Part shown: one piece after another, positions 1 through 11,917 of the stretch
Layout of the letters: the number at the start of each line of letters is the position of its first letter
Position numbering within the stretch: the stretch's first letter is position 1
Made by a program: the position numbers and the translations under genes
NCBI GenBank assembly: GCA_001899255.1
Contig: MKVX01000002.1
Span: forward strand, 372,001-436,000
DNA: 64,000 nucleotides
Direction: 5' to 3'
Origin: Rhizobiales bacterium 62-47
GTDB lineage: Bacteria > Pseudomonadota > Alphaproteobacteria > Rhizobiales > Xanthobacteraceae
Notes under the pieces: generated by a model
Told to the model about the DNA's origin: nothing
Database searches by the model: none
The model's input: the letters and a program-made list of their open reading frames with translations, nothing else

Positions 1-723
<723 letters not shown>

Positions 724-747
724 CGTTCGCTCCCTGTCGGTCCTGCC

Positions 748-1626
748 TCAGATTGCCTCGGCGCCGGAGATGATTTCGATCAGCTCCTTGGTGATCATCG
801 CCTGACGCGTACGGTTGTAGATCAGCGTCTGCTTGCGGATCATGTCGCCCGCGTTCCGGGTGGCGTTGTCCATCGCGCTCATCTGCGCGCCGTAGAACGA
901 TGCGTTGTTTTCCAGCAGCGCACGGAAGATCTGCACCGCAAGGTTACGCGGCAGCAGGCGGGTAAGGATTTCATCCTCTTCCGGCTCGTACTCATAGGAG
1001 GTCTTTGGCCCCGCATTGGTCGCGGCGGCTTCGACGACCAGCGGGATGATCTGCTGCGCGGTCGGGACCTGCGAGATCACCGACTTGAACTGCGCGTAGA
1101 ACAAGGTGCAGACGTCGAATTCGCCGGCCTCAAAGCGGGCGATCACCTTCCTGGCAATATCCTCGGCGTTGCTGAAACCGAGCTGGCGCACCGAGCGCAG
1201 TTCGACGTTTTCAACGATCTGCTTGTCGAAGGTCCGGCGCAGCTGTTCGTAACCCTTGCGGCCGACGCAGAAGAACTTGACCTCTTTGCCCTGGTTCATC
1301 AGCGCCAGCGCACGCTCGCGCGCCAGACGCACGATCGACGAGTTGAATGCACCCGACAGGCCGCGCTCTCCGGTGCAAACCAGCAGCAGATGAACCTGAT
1401 CCTTGCCGGTCCCGCCAAGCAAGACCGGAGCGCCGGGCGAACCCGCGGCGGCCGAGGCGATATTGGAAATCACCGCGTCCATCCGCTCGGCATAGGGCCG
1501 CGCGGCTTCGGCAGCCGTCTGCGCGCGGCGCAGCTTGGAGGCCGCGACCATCTGCATCGCCTTGGTGATCTTCTGCGTCGCCTTGGTCGAGGCGATGCGG
1601 ACGCGCATGTCTTTTAGGCTGGCCAT
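748..1626 (-). CDS. atpG: ATP synthase F1 subunit gamma
   Basis: Central rotor stalk of F1, coupling proton flow through Fo to conformational change in the beta subunits. The 292-residue product starts [20 protein letters not shown] and ends in the conserved helix with [19 protein letters not shown]; these two terminal helices form the coiled coil inside the alpha3beta3 ring. Length is typical of alphaproteobacteria. It lies downstream of atpA, from which it is separated by a 127 bp spacer carrying a palindromic repeat, and upstream of the ohr-like gene. Confidence 0.98.
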   Translation of the reverse strand: MASLKDMRVRIASTKATQKITKAMQMVAASKLRRAQTAAEAARPYAERMDAVISNIASAAAGSPGAPVLLGGTGKDQVHLLLVCTGERGLSGAFNSSIVRLARERALALMNQGKEVKFFCVGRKGYEQLRRTFDKQIVENVELRSVRQLGFSNAEDIARKVIARFEAGEFDVCTLFYAQFKSVISQVPTAQQIIPLVVEAAATNAGPKTSYEYEPEEDEILTRLLPRNLAVQIFRALLENNASFYGAQMSAMDNATRNAGDMIRKQTLIYNRTRQAMITKELIEIISGAEAI

Positions 1627-1645
1627 CTTTGCCCCGTATTCTGCC

Positions 1646-1744
1646 TCATCATCCTGAGGGTATCGCGAGGACGCGACCCTCGAAGGATGATCGTCCCGCC
1701 GCCGTCCATCGAGGCGCGCTTGGCGCGCCCCTCAGGATGACGAC
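1646..1744. repeat. Palindromic REP-like element between atpA and atpG
   Basis: Two adjacent inverted-repeat modules fill most of the atpA-atpG spacer. The first has arms CATCCTGAGGGT and ACCCTCGAAGGATG; the second has GAGGCGCGC facing GCGCGCCCCTC, followed by CAGGATGACG. This type of dispersed palindrome is common in Bradyrhizobium-like genomes. In the operon it would form a strong mRNA hairpin that could affect transcript stability or the relative yield of alpha and gamma subunits. The structure is seen directly; the dispersed nature is from general knowledge. Confidence 0.75.
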
Positions 1745-1753
1745 TCGTTGTCA

Positions 1754-3846
<2,093 letters not shown>

Positions 3847-4520
3847 AAGCGCGCTCTTCAGGCTGTCAAATCCACAAAGGAAAAACGGCCGCCAAAAAAC
3901 TGCGCCGACCGATATAAGCCCTTGGAATTCAAGCGGGACTTCGATTTTCGACCGGAACGGTGTGTCCCGATAACGTCAAAATCGCGGCCTTGCTAACATA
4001 GCGCGCGCGCAGGTGCAACACGACGACGCATCCGGCGATGCGATGTCGCATCCGATTTAAGTCGCAACCCGACGACAGCGCTGCAGCACCGTCCGAAGCC
4101 ATCGCCCGTGCGGCCTCGCTTCGACTATCGCCGAGCGACGCCGGCCTTGCCCCCGGCATTCGCGGCCCTGGCACTCTCGGGAGCATCAAGTCGACGCTTC
4201 TCCAAACAGGGAGCGGCCAGCGGGGGCAAAGGTTCCGGAGAAAGGACACCCCGCGAATACTTGATGAATGCTGCCCATGCAGGAAAACATCGGATTATTA
4301 CAGTAATTCCGAGTATATTTTGACAAATAATAACTTAAATTAGAATTCCGATTAATCTTAATAGCTCGATTGAATCGATCACAAGATATTTCAGGCTAAT
4401 AAGACTCGCTCCCACTGCCTATTTTACGCCTTATTAAGCAGTCAACTCTCCCGGCATTAACTCGGGAACGGGGGTTCCACTTATCGCACATGCGATAATA
4501 CTTGTTCGAGGGACATTTAA
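3847..4520. other. Intergenic region between atpH and rlpA
   Basis: A 674 bp gap between divergent genes. The atp-proximal two thirds are GC-rich and carry no ORF with convincing composition. From about 4285 to 4450 the sequence becomes markedly AT-rich for this genome, which fits a promoter-containing stretch. Two inverted repeats lie at its rlpA end (annotated separately). It should contain the atpH promoter on the minus strand, but I cannot point to a clear -35/-10 pair for it. Confidence 0.6.
4465..4498. promoter_or_regulatory. Two adjacent dyad-symmetric sites upstream of rlpA
   Basis: GGAAC-GGGG-GTTCC occupies 4465-4478 and a perfect 8 bp inverted repeat TTATCGCA-CA-TGCGATAA occupies 4481-4498, ending 22 bp before the rlpA start codon. 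The second dyad includes GATAAT (4494-4499), which resembles a -10 element, so a protein bound there would block or remodel initiation. Symmetry is seen directly; an operator role is inference and no binding protein is identified. Confidence 0.45.
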
Positions 4521-5009
4521 ATGCTTGAGGCCAAATCTGTATTGCGGCGATTGGGCCAATCGCGCACAGCGGTCGCCGTCGTCGCCGCGACACTTGTCCT
4601 CGGGGGAGGACTTAGCGAAGCTTCAGCCAAATCCCGGCATCACCGCCATCATCATCACCACAAGCATCACAAACACTCTACCCAGAATTCATGGCTGAAC
4701 GCCAACGCGTCGATCGGCCCGACGGGCGGCCGCAGTTTCTCCGGCGTGGCCTCCTACTACGGCAATGAAGCCGGCAGCCGCACCGCATCCGGGCAACGCT
4801 TCAACCAGCACGCCATGACCGCAGCCCATCGTTCGCTGCCGTTCGGCACCAAGCTCAAAGTCACCCATGGCAGCCGCAGTGTCGTGGTCACCATCAACGA
4901 TCGCGGCCCGTTTATCCGCGGCCGGGTGCTCGACCTCTCCAAGGGCGCAGCGCAAGCCATCGGCCTGACCGGACGCGGCGTCGGCCGTGTCGTCGCGGAA
5001 GTGCAGTGA
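4521..5009 (+). CDS. rlpA: RlpA-family septal ring lytic transglycosylase / DPBB-domain protein
   Basis: A 162-residue exported protein with a hydrophobic signal segment at about residues 15-37, a striking histidine cluster (RHHRHHHHHKHHKH, about 40-53) and a C-terminal double-psi beta-barrel. The DPBB hallmarks GVASYYGNEAGSRTASG, LPFGTKLKV and INDRGPF...GRVLDLS are complete, as in RlpA proteins that cleave naked glycan strands. The SPOR domain of larger RlpA proteins is absent, which is common in Rhizobiales. The His cluster is not part of the catalytic fold and may bind metal. ATG chosen because GAGGGA lies just upstream. Confidence 0.9.
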   Translation: MLEAKSVLRRLGQSRTAVAVVAATLVLGGGLSEASAKSRHHRHHHHHKHHKHSTQNSWLNANASIGPTGGRSFSGVASYYGNEAGSRTASGQRFNQHAMTAAHRSLPFGTKLKVTHGSRSVVVTINDRGPFIRGRVLDLSKGAAQAIGLTGRGVGRVVAEVQ

Positions 5010-5065
5010 GGCACGCCGCTCGCGTGGTTGCGTAAGCGTTGCGTTGAGTCTGTCGCGTTGAGTTG

Positions 5066-5097
5066 AAAAGGCCGGTGTCAATTGCACCGGCCTTTTT
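5066..5097. terminator. Bidirectional intrinsic terminator between rlpA and priA
   Basis: Stem GGCCGGTG (5070-5077) pairs with CACCGGCC (5085-5092) around a 7-base loop, with a T-run on the plus side and an A-run on the left side. It can therefore end the convergent rlpA (plus) and priA (minus) transcripts. Confidence 0.85.
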
Positions 5098-5113
5098 CAT
5101 TTTGAATCGTCTT

Positions 5114-5130
5114 CTCCTCATGGTGAGGAG
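5114..5130. repeat. Short palindrome, probable REP fragment
   Basis: CTCCTCA-TGG-TGAGGAG is a perfect 7 bp inverted repeat just downstream of priA. It resembles the end of dispersed palindromic elements in this window's relatives; it may also extend priA transcript ends. Confidence 0.45.
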
Positions 5131-5162
5131 CGACCGCAAGCGACAGCACCGGCACACAGCAG

Positions 5163-7379
5163 CTACAAAAAGCTTTGCGGGTCGACGTCGACTTCGAGTT
5201 TGAGATTGCCCTTGGTCTTCGGTCCAATCGCCAGCCATTCGCGCAGGTAACCCGACAGATCAACGCCCCGTGCCGACTTCACCAACAACCGAAACCGGTA
5301 GCGGCCCTTGATCACCGCGAGCGGCGCCTCGGCCGGTCCCAGCACCTGAATCTGCTCATCGCGCGGCGCCATTGCCGCAAGCTTACGTGCGAAACCTTCG
5401 GCCGTCGGTCGATCGCCCGCGGAGACGATCAGACTCGCCAATCGGCCGAACGGCGGATAGAGCGCGCGCTCGCGCTGCTCGATTTCGGTGTCGTAGAAAG
5501 CCTCGCGGTCGCATGCGACCAGCGCTTTCATCACCGGGTGCTCGGGCTGATGCGTTTGCAGATAGCCGATGCCATGACCCTGGTCGCGGCCGGCTCGCCC
5601 GATCACCTGATTGAGCAGTTGGAACGTTCGTTCCGCCGCGCGCGGATCGCCGTTGCTCAGCCCGAGATCGGCATCCACCACGCCGACCAGATTGAGACGC
5701 GGAAAGTTGTGCCCCTTGGCGACCAGCTGCGTGCCGATGATGATATCGACGCGTCCTTCGGCAATCTCATTCAGTTCCGAGCGCATGGTTTCGATCGAGG
5801 TAATGAGGTCGCTCGACAACACCATGGTGCGGGCATCGGGAAACAGCGCCGCCGCCTCTTCCTGCAGGCGCTCGACCCCCGGGCCGACCGCAGCCAGCGA
5901 GTCCTCCGCCGCGCAATGCGGGCATTGATGCGGCCGCGGCATCGAGAAGCCGCAGTGATGGCAGACCAACCGCTGCCGGAAACGATGATCGACCAGCCAC
6001 GCGTCGCAAATGGTGCAGGCAAAGCGATGGCCACATGCCCGGCACAGCGTCAGAGGCGCATAGCCGCGTCGATTCAAGAACAGCAACGCCTGCTCGCGCC
6101 GCTCGACGGCATGTTTGATGGCACCGGCCAGCGGCGGCGAGATGAAGCGTCCGCGCGGCGGCCCCTCGCGACGCAGATCGATCGCCTCGATATGTGGCAT
6201 GTGCTGGCCACCAAACCGCGACGGCAACGGCACGCGAAGATAGCGTCCCTTGCGCGCGTTGACCTCGCTTTCGACCGATGGCGTCGCCGATGCCAGCACG
6301 ATGGGAATTTTGGCGATATGTGCGCGCACCACCGCCATATCGCGCGCATGGTAGTGCGCGCCTTCATCCTGCTTGTAGGCCTGGTCGTGCTCCTCATCGA
6401 CGACGATCAGACCGAGATCCGCATAGGGCAAAAATAACGCCGAACGTGCGCCGACTACGACATGCGCCTCGCCGGCCGCAACCTGTGCCCAGTTGCGGGC
6501 GCGAGTGCGCGGCGTCAGTTCGGAATGCCATTCCAGCGGCCTCACGCCGAACCGCGACGCGAAGCGATCGAGAAACTGACCGGTGAGCGCGATTTCAGGC
6601 ATCAGGATCAAGACCTGCCGGCCGCGCCGCACGGTTTCCGCCACCGCTTCGAAGTAAACTTCGGTCTTGCCCGAACCGGTGACGCCATCGAGCAACGCCA
6701 CCTGAAACGCGTCCTTCGCCGCGAGATCGCGCAACGCCTGCGCGGCGACCTGCTGCTCCGGCGAAAAATCCGGCGCCGCGAATTCCGGATCGGGCGCCGG
6801 AGGCGGCAAGGCGCGCGGCATCGGCTCGACTGCCAGCGTGCCCTCATCGACCAGCCCGTCGATCACTCCGGCGCTGACGCCGGCCTCCTTCGCCGCGTCG
6901 GATTTGCCGTGCAGCAGACCGTCCGACAGAATCTCGATCAGCCGTTGCCGTGCCGATGTCATGCGCTGCGGCGGCGCGCCGATCAGCCGCACGCCCATCC
7001 GCACGCGCTCGGGGCCGAGATGTTCGCCCATGCGAAGCGTCATCCGCAGCACCATGCCGCGAGCGGACAGCGTGTAATTCGCCACCCAATCAACCAGCGT
7101 CCGCAACTCGTCGCGCAGCGGTGGAACATTGAGCCTGTCGCTGACATCCTTCAGCCGATTGTGCAGGCGAGGATCGGGATTCGCATTGGCGGCCCACACC
7201 ACGGCGGTGACTTCGCGCGGCCCCAACGGCACGCTGACCACATCGCCGGGGTTCAGATCCATGCCGGGCGGAACGCGATAGGAGTAGGCGCGGTCGAGTG
7301 CGACCGGCACCAGCACGTCGACGACGCGCGGTCCGGAGGTGGTCGCCGATGCGGATTTGCCGGTCGTGGAACGGTCCAT
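5163..7379 (-). CDS. priA: Primosomal replication restart helicase PriA
   Basis: DEXH-box helicase that reloads the replisome at stalled forks. The 738-residue product has Walker A GVTGSGKT at 232-239, DEEH at 328-331, and eight zinc-binding cysteines at 446, 449, 455, 458, 473, 476, 486 and 489, the full PriA zinc-finger set, followed by helicase motifs (LVAKGHNFP, QVIGRAGR). The open frame extends upstream into xerC, but the ATG at 7379 gives the proper N terminus leading into the RVVDVLVPVALDRAYSY DNA-binding domain. It is divergent from xerC with 72 bp between starts. Confidence 0.97.
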   Translation of the reverse strand: MDRSTTGKSASATTSGPRVVDVLVPVALDRAYSYRVPPGMDLNPGDVVSVPLGPREVTAVVWAANANPDPRLHNRLKDVSDRLNVPPLRDELRTLVDWVANYTLSARGMVLRMTLRMGEHLGPERVRMGVRLIGAPPQRMTSARQRLIEILSDGLLHGKSDAAKEAGVSAGVIDGLVDEGTLAVEPMPRALPPPAPDPEFAAPDFSPEQQVAAQALRDLAAKDAFQVALLDGVTGSGKTEVYFEAVAETVRRGRQVLILMPEIALTGQFLDRFASRFGVRPLEWHSELTPRTRARNWAQVAAGEAHVVVGARSALFLPYADLGLIVVDEEHDQAYKQDEGAHYHARDMAVVRAHIAKIPIVLASATPSVESEVNARKGRYLRVPLPSRFGGQHMPHIEAIDLRREGPPRGRFISPPLAGAIKHAVERREQALLFLNRRGYAPLTLCRACGHRFACTICDAWLVDHRFRQRLVCHHCGFSMPRPHQCPHCAAEDSLAAVGPGVERLQEEAAALFPDARTMVLSSDLITSIETMRSELNEIAEGRVDIIIGTQLVAKGHNFPRLNLVGVVDADLGLSNGDPRAAERTFQLLNQVIGRAGRDQGHGIGYLQTHQPEHPVMKALVACDREAFYDTEIEQRERALYPPFGRLASLIVSAGDRPTAEGFARKLAAMAPRDEQIQVLGPAEAPLAVIKGRYRFRLLVKSARGVDLSGYLREWLAIGPKTKGNLKLEVDVDPQSFL

Positions 7380-7451
7380 GTGACGGTCGATTAGCGAAGA
7401 TGCAACGAAAGCGGTGCGATATAGTCGAACAGACTCAGAGCACAACACCCT

Positions 7452-8423
7452 ATGGCGAAACCGGCCGCCGACACAGCCTTGTTCGAGATGACGAGCGCCG
7501 ATGCCAGGCTTCTTGCCCAAGCCTTGCACTGGCAGGCCTATTTGCGCGCCGAGCGCCGGCTGTCGCCGAAAACCCAGGAAGCCTACGCCCGCGACCTGCG
7601 GCAGTTCCTGACTTTCCTGGCGGATCACTGGGGTGAGGCGGTGTCGCTAGCGCGATTCGCGGTGCTCGAAACCACCGACGTCCGTGCCTACATGGCGGCA
7701 CGGCGCGCCGACCAGATCGCCGGACGTTCGCTGATGCGGGCGCTGGCCGGCCTCCGCTCGTTCGCCCGTTTCCTCGAACGCGAAGGCAAGGGAAAGGTCG
7801 GCGCCCTGTCTGCCATCCGCGCGCCCAAGATCGGCAAGAGCTTGCCCAAGCCGATTGCGGTCGGCGCCGCGAAGGAGTTGACCGAGTCCGATTTGCGCGC
7901 CGGCGAAAACCGCGATCCGTGGATCTGGGCCCGCGATGCCGCGGTGATGGCACTGCTCTACGGCTCCGGCCTGCGTATCTCGGAAGCGCTCGGCTTGAAG
8001 AAGCGCGACGTGCCGCAGCCGGGCCAGGGCGACGTGCTGACCGTGATCGGCAAGGGCAACAAGACACGCATGGTGCCGGTGCTGCAAAACGTGCTGGTCC
8101 TGATTCAGGAATACGTCGCGATGTGTCCGCACCCGCTGGCTCCGAACGAACCGATTTTCGTCGGCGCACGCGGCGGGCCGCTGAGTCCACGCATCATCCA
8201 GCTCACCATGGCGCGGTTGCGCGGCGCGCTTGGCCTGCCCGACAGCGCCACGCCACACGCCTTGCGGCATTCCTTCGCCACCCACTTGCTGTCGCGGGGC
8301 GGCGACCTCCGCGCGATCCAGGAACTGCTCGGCCACGCCTCGCTATCGACCACGCAGATTTATACCGGCATCGATACCGAACGGCTGCTCGAGGTCTACA
8401 AGACCGCGCACCCGCGCGCATGA
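7452..8423 (+). CDS. xerC: Tyrosine recombinase XerC
   Basis: Site-specific recombinase acting with XerD at dif to resolve chromosome dimers. The 323-residue protein has an N-terminal SAM-like core-binding domain (about 22-115) and the complete catalytic set Arg175 (GLRIS), Lys201, His269, Arg272, His295 and nucleophile Tyr304. It is a chromosomal housekeeping copy: it sits beside priA with no integrase-type neighbours or attachment site. Confidence 0.95.
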   Translation: MAKPAADTALFEMTSADARLLAQALHWQAYLRAERRLSPKTQEAYARDLRQFLTFLADHWGEAVSLARFAVLETTDVRAYMAARRADQIAGRSLMRALAGLRSFARFLEREGKGKVGALSAIRAPKIGKSLPKPIAVGAAKELTESDLRAGENRDPWIWARDAAVMALLYGSGLRISEALGLKKRDVPQPGQGDVLTVIGKGNKTRMVPVLQNVLVLIQEYVAMCPHPLAPNEPIFVGARGGPLSPRIIQLTMARLRGALGLPDSATPHALRHSFATHLLSRGGDLRAIQELLGHASLSTTQIYTGIDTERLLEVYKTAHPRA

Positions 8424-8526
8424 GATTCGTCAAGCCGGGAAATTTTCCCGGGACGTTGCCGTCAGCCACTTGCCCGCCGGAACCGGTTCGGTCAATCGTA
8501 AGCTCCCTTTCACGGAGCAGGATGTC

Positions 8527-9117
8527 ATGAGCGCCCACGAAAGCATGGAACATGCGGAGCACGCCGAACACGCGTCCGGCTCGAACAAGAAGATCGCACT
8601 GCTGATCGCGGTCATCGCACTGTGCCTCGCGCTCTCCGAAACACTGGGCAAGGGTGCGCAGACCGAGTCGATCAGCGAGAACGTTGCCTCGGCCAACCTT
8701 TGGGCGTTCTTCCAGGCCAAGAGCATTCGCCTGACCACGGTCAAGACCGCCGCCGAACAGCTTCAGGTGCAGGCCGACGCCACCACCGATCCGGCCGCCA
8801 AGGCCGCGTTGATGAAGCGCATCGATAGCTGGCAGAAGACGGCGGCGCGCTACGACGACGAACCGGAAACCGGCGAAGGGCGCAAGCAGCTCGCCGAACG
8901 CGCCAAGCATGCCGAACACGCGCGCGACCTAGCGATGGCCAAGTATCATCACTTCGAGGTGGCGTCGGCGGCGTTCCAGATCGCCATCGTGCTGGCGTCG
9001 GCCACCATCATCACCGGGATGATTGCGCTGGCATGGGGCGCCGGGCTGCTGGCTCTGGCGGGAGTTGCCTTTACGGCGATCGGTGTTTTCGCACCGCATG
9101 CCGTGCATCTGATGTAG
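8527..9117 (+). CDS. DUF4337-family membrane protein
   Basis: A 196-residue protein of unknown function matching DUF4337. The N terminus has an acidic/His heptad-like repeat (HAEHAEHA), then a membrane helix at about residues 23-42, a long soluble coiled-coil segment (about 55-135) and two further hydrophobic helices near the C terminus. Start taken as the ATG at 8527, preceded by an AGGA-type site (CGGAGCAGGATGTC). It lies 103 bp after xerC. No enzymatic motif is visible. Confidence 0.8.
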   Translation: MSAHESMEHAEHAEHASGSNKKIALLIAVIALCLALSETLGKGAQTESISENVASANLWAFFQAKSIRLTTVKTAAEQLQVQADATTDPAAKAALMKRIDSWQKTAARYDDEPETGEGRKQLAERAKHAEHARDLAMAKYHHFEVASAAFQIAIVLASATIITGMIALAWGAGLLALAGVAFTAIGVFAPHAVHLM

Positions 9118-9142
9118 CTCCGCACGCGGCGAAGCGCTGCCA

Positions 9143-9703
9143 TCACCGCATCGACTGCGCGCGATGACGCAGGCGCTGCACCATGCGCAGCCACCGCGAC
9201 GAGGATCCGGTTCGCAGCCAGGCCAGCATGGCTTTGGCGCGCTCACGGATCGGCGCGACCAATTCGCTGGCATGCGCGCGGATCATCAGCACGAACTCAT
9301 AGACCCGGCGAAACCAGCCCATCTGCAACAACTTCGGCTTGGTGACGTCGAAGATGAAGGCAGCGACACCGACGCCGAGCAACTTGGCGAAGACAACGAC
9401 GGCCATGGCCCCGAACCAGTAATGGTGCGCCAGCAGCCACAGTCCGGCGATCTTCAACGGAAACAGCAGCACAGCCGGGATCACGAACACCACCAGTGTC
9501 CACGCCGGCGACAGATGCTGGATGCGATCGGCAACCCAAGCCTTGATGGCGCGCAGCGGGAGCAGCGCGACGACACGCGCGACGATCGGCTCGAGATGAT
9601 CCCACAGCCACGCTTCGATCAAAAAGATCAGCGCGAACAGGACCCACAGCGGTTGCAGCAACCGGCGCATCAACAGGCTCCACCATCCGGCGGAGCCGGA
9701 CAT
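9143..9703 (-). CDS. Uncharacterised inner-membrane protein at the end of the suc operon
   Basis: A 186-residue protein with hydrophobic segments at about residues 15-45, 68-95 and 96-120, then a basic, amphipathic C-terminal third. I recognise no named family or catalytic motif. The start codon is only 3 bp after the lpd stop, so it is almost certainly translated from the same mRNA as the 2-oxoglutarate dehydrogenase genes. Function unknown; the tight linkage may be historical rather than functional. Confidence 0.8.
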   Translation of the reverse strand: MSGSAGWWSLLMRRLLQPLWVLFALIFLIEAWLWDHLEPIVARVVALLPLRAIKAWVADRIQHLSPAWTLVVFVIPAVLLFPLKIAGLWLLAHHYWFGAMAVVVFAKLLGVGVAAFIFDVTKPKLLQMGWFRRVYEFVLMIRAHASELVAPIRERAKAMLAWLRTGSSSRWLRMVQRLRHRAQSMR

Positions 9704-9706
9704 TTG

Positions 9707-11110
9707 TTACATATGGATCGCGCGTTTACCCACCGCAAGCGCGGCTTCCTTGACCGCCTCCGAACGGGTCGGATGGGCGTGACAGGTCCGCGCCAGGTCT
9801 TCCGCCGAACCGCCGAACTCCATCAACACACAGGCTTCATGGATCATTTCGCCCGCTTCACGGCCGACGATATGCACGCCGAGCACGCGATCGGTCTTGG
9901 CGTCGGCAAGAATCTTCACGAAACCATCCGTGGTCTGATTGACCTTGGAGCGGCCGTTGGCGGTGAACGGGAACTTGCCGACGGTATAAGCGACGCCGGC
10001 CTGCTTGAGTTCGTCCTCGGTCTTGCCGACCGCCGCCACTTCCGGCGTGGTATAGACCACCCCCGGAATGACGTCGTAGTTCACATGACCAGCCTGCCCC
10101 GCCAGAATTTCCGCGCAGGCAACACCTTCGTCTTCGGCCTTGTGCGCCAGCATCGGACCGGCGACGACGTCGCCGATAGCGTAGATGCCTTTGACGCTGG
10201 TGGCGAAGTGCGGATCGATCTGCACGCGGCCGCGGTTGTCGAGCGCGACGCCGGCTTCCTTCAAGCCGAGATTGTCGGTGAAGGGCACGCGGCCGATGGC
10301 CACCAGCACCACATCCGCCTCGAGGTTCTCCGCCGCACCACCGGCCGCCGGTTCGATTTGCGCCTTCAGGGCCGCGCCGGAGGTATCGACACCAGTGACC
10401 TTGGCGCCGAGCTTGAACACAAAACCCTGCTTCTCGAGCAGACGCTGGAATTGCCTGGCGACCTCGCTGTCCATGCCCGGCAGGATGCGATCGAGGAATT
10501 CCACCACGGTCACTTGCGCGCCAAGGCGGCGCCACACCGAACCCAGTTCGAGGCCGATGACGCCGGCGCCGACGATCAACAATTTCCCGGGCACCTTGTC
10601 GAGCGCCAGCGCGCCGGTCGACGACACGATGCGCTTCTCGTCGATGGCAATCCCCTTGAGCTTCGCCACGTCGGAGCCGGTGGCGATGACGATATTTTTC
10701 GTCTCGACAGTTTGCGATTGGCCGTCGCTGCCCTTTACCTCGACCTTGCCGGCGGCAACGATACGGCCGGTGCCGCGCAGCACGTCGATCTTGTTCTTCT
10801 TCATCAGGAACTCGACACCCTTGACGTTACCGTCGATGCCTTCCTGCTTGAACTTCATCATCGCCGGCAGATCGAGCTTCGGCTTGCTGACCGCGATGCC
10901 CATCTTGGCGAAGGAATGTTCGGTCTCCTCGAACAGTTCCGACGCATGCAGCAAGGCCTTCGACGGCATGCAGCCGACATTGAGGCAGGTGCCGCCCAGC
11001 GTCGCGTTCTTCTCGACGACAGCGACCTTCATGCCGAGCTGCGCCGCGCGGATCGCACAGACATAGCCGCCGGGGCCGGTGCCGATGACAACGAGATCGT
11101 AGGAAGCCAT
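9707..11110 (-). CDS. lpdA: Dihydrolipoyl dehydrogenase (E3)
   Basis: FAD-dependent E3 subunit that reoxidises dihydrolipoamide with NAD+. The 467-residue product has the FAD-binding GTGPGGY near residue 10, redox-active Cys42 and Cys47 in GGTCLNVGC, an NAD-binding [11 protein letters not shown] motif, and the C-terminal His446-Pro...Glu451 catalytic pair. Operon position after sucA-sucB assigns it to the 2-oxoglutarate dehydrogenase complex, though such an E3 may also serve other complexes. Confidence 0.97.
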   Translation of the reverse strand: MASYDLVVIGTGPGGYVCAIRAAQLGMKVAVVEKNATLGGTCLNVGCMPSKALLHASELFEETEHSFAKMGIAVSKPKLDLPAMMKFKQEGIDGNVKGVEFLMKKNKIDVLRGTGRIVAAGKVEVKGSDGQSQTVETKNIVIATGSDVAKLKGIAIDEKRIVSSTGALALDKVPGKLLIVGAGVIGLELGSVWRRLGAQVTVVEFLDRILPGMDSEVARQFQRLLEKQGFVFKLGAKVTGVDTSGAALKAQIEPAAGGAAENLEADVVLVAIGRVPFTDNLGLKEAGVALDNRGRVQIDPHFATSVKGIYAIGDVVAGPMLAHKAEDEGVACAEILAGQAGHVNYDVIPGVVYTTPEVAAVGKTEDELKQAGVAYTVGKFPFTANGRSKVNQTTDGFVKILADAKTDRVLGVHIVGREAGEMIHEACVLMEFGGSAEDLARTCHAHPTRSEAVKEAALAVGKRAIHM

Positions 11111-11146
11111 GATTCAAATCCTGTCGTTTCAATCCACGCGGAGCGA

Positions 11147-11908
11147 TCAGCGCCCACCGGATACGTTCATCGTCGTGCCAGTGACGTAGGAGGCCTCGTC
11201 CGACATCAGCCAGACGATGGCATTGGCGATTTCGTCGGCGGTGCCGACACGCTGCATCGGCACCGTCTTGCTGAGCCGATGATGCCGATCCGGGTCGCCG
11301 CCGCTGGCATGAATGTCGGTATCGATCAGACCCGGCCGGATGCCGACGACACGAATGCCTTCCGCAGCGACCTCCTGCGATAATCCAACGGTCAGCGTAT
11401 CGATGGCGCCCTTCGAGGCTGCATAATCGACATAGGTGTTCGGCGAACCCAGTGTCGCCGCCACCGACGACAGATTGACGATCACGCCACCCTTGCCGCC
11501 GTGTTTGGCCGACATCCGCTTCACCGCCTCGCGCGCGCACAGAAAGCTGCCGGTGACATTGATGCGCATGATGCGCTCGATGCGCTCCGCACCGAGATTT
11601 TCCACGCGCTCGGTCTGGCCGACGATGCCGGCATTGTTGACCAGCGCACCGAGCGGGCCGAAACCATCGGCCGCCTTGAACAGCGCCAGAATGTCGGCCT
11701 CGCTGCCGACGTCGCATTTGACCGCGAGCGCTTTGCCGTTGCTGGCCTCGATCGCAGCCACAGTATCGCGAGCCGCCGCGTCGTTGTTGACGTAGCCGAT
11801 CACCACCCGCCAGCCGCGCTTGGCTGCGGCAATCGCCGTCGCGCGGCCGATACCGCGACTGCCACCGGTGATGATGACCACGCGTGAAGCGGGCGCTCCG
11901 TCACTCAT
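11147..11908 (-). CDS. SDR-family oxidoreductase within the 2-oxoglutarate dehydrogenase operon
   Basis: Classical short-chain dehydrogenase of 253 residues: TGGSRGIG cofactor motif at about 14-21, NNAG, catalytic Ser/Tyr/Lys with YVDYAASKGA, and the PG...T segment after the active site. An Arg-rich loop after TGGSRGIG favours NADP. It lies 9 bp after sucB and 36 bp before lpdA, so it is part of the operon. I recall the same insertion, called scdA, in the Bradyrhizobium japonicum mdh-suc locus. Its substrate is unknown; succinate-semialdehyde or 2-oxoglutarate by-pass chemistry is only a guess from context. Confidence 0.9.
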   Translation of the reverse strand: MSDGAPASRVVIITGGSRGIGRATAIAAAKRGWRVVIGYVNNDAAARDTVAAIEASNGKALAVKCDVGSEADILALFKAADGFGPLGALVNNAGIVGQTERVENLGAERIERIMRINVTGSFLCAREAVKRMSAKHGGKGGVIVNLSSVAATLGSPNTYVDYAASKGAIDTLTVGLSQEVAAEGIRVVGIRPGLIDTDIHASGGDPDRHHRLSKTVPMQRVGTADEIANAIVWLMSDEASYVTGTTMNVSGGR

Positions 11909-11917
11909 GGCCGCGCC

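Noticed and set aside
3929-4249. A 106-codon minus-strand frame upstream of atpH
   Set aside because: No signal, domain or ribosome-binding site; composition looks non-coding and it occupies the likely atp promoter region.
4320-4450. TTAA-rich stretch considered as CtrA binding sites
   Set aside because: The TTAA words are not spaced by seven bases as CtrA boxes require.
9164-11383. A 739-codon plus-strand frame opposite the membrane protein gene, lpdA and the SDR
   Set aside because: Spans three real genes in antisense; composition typical of shadows.
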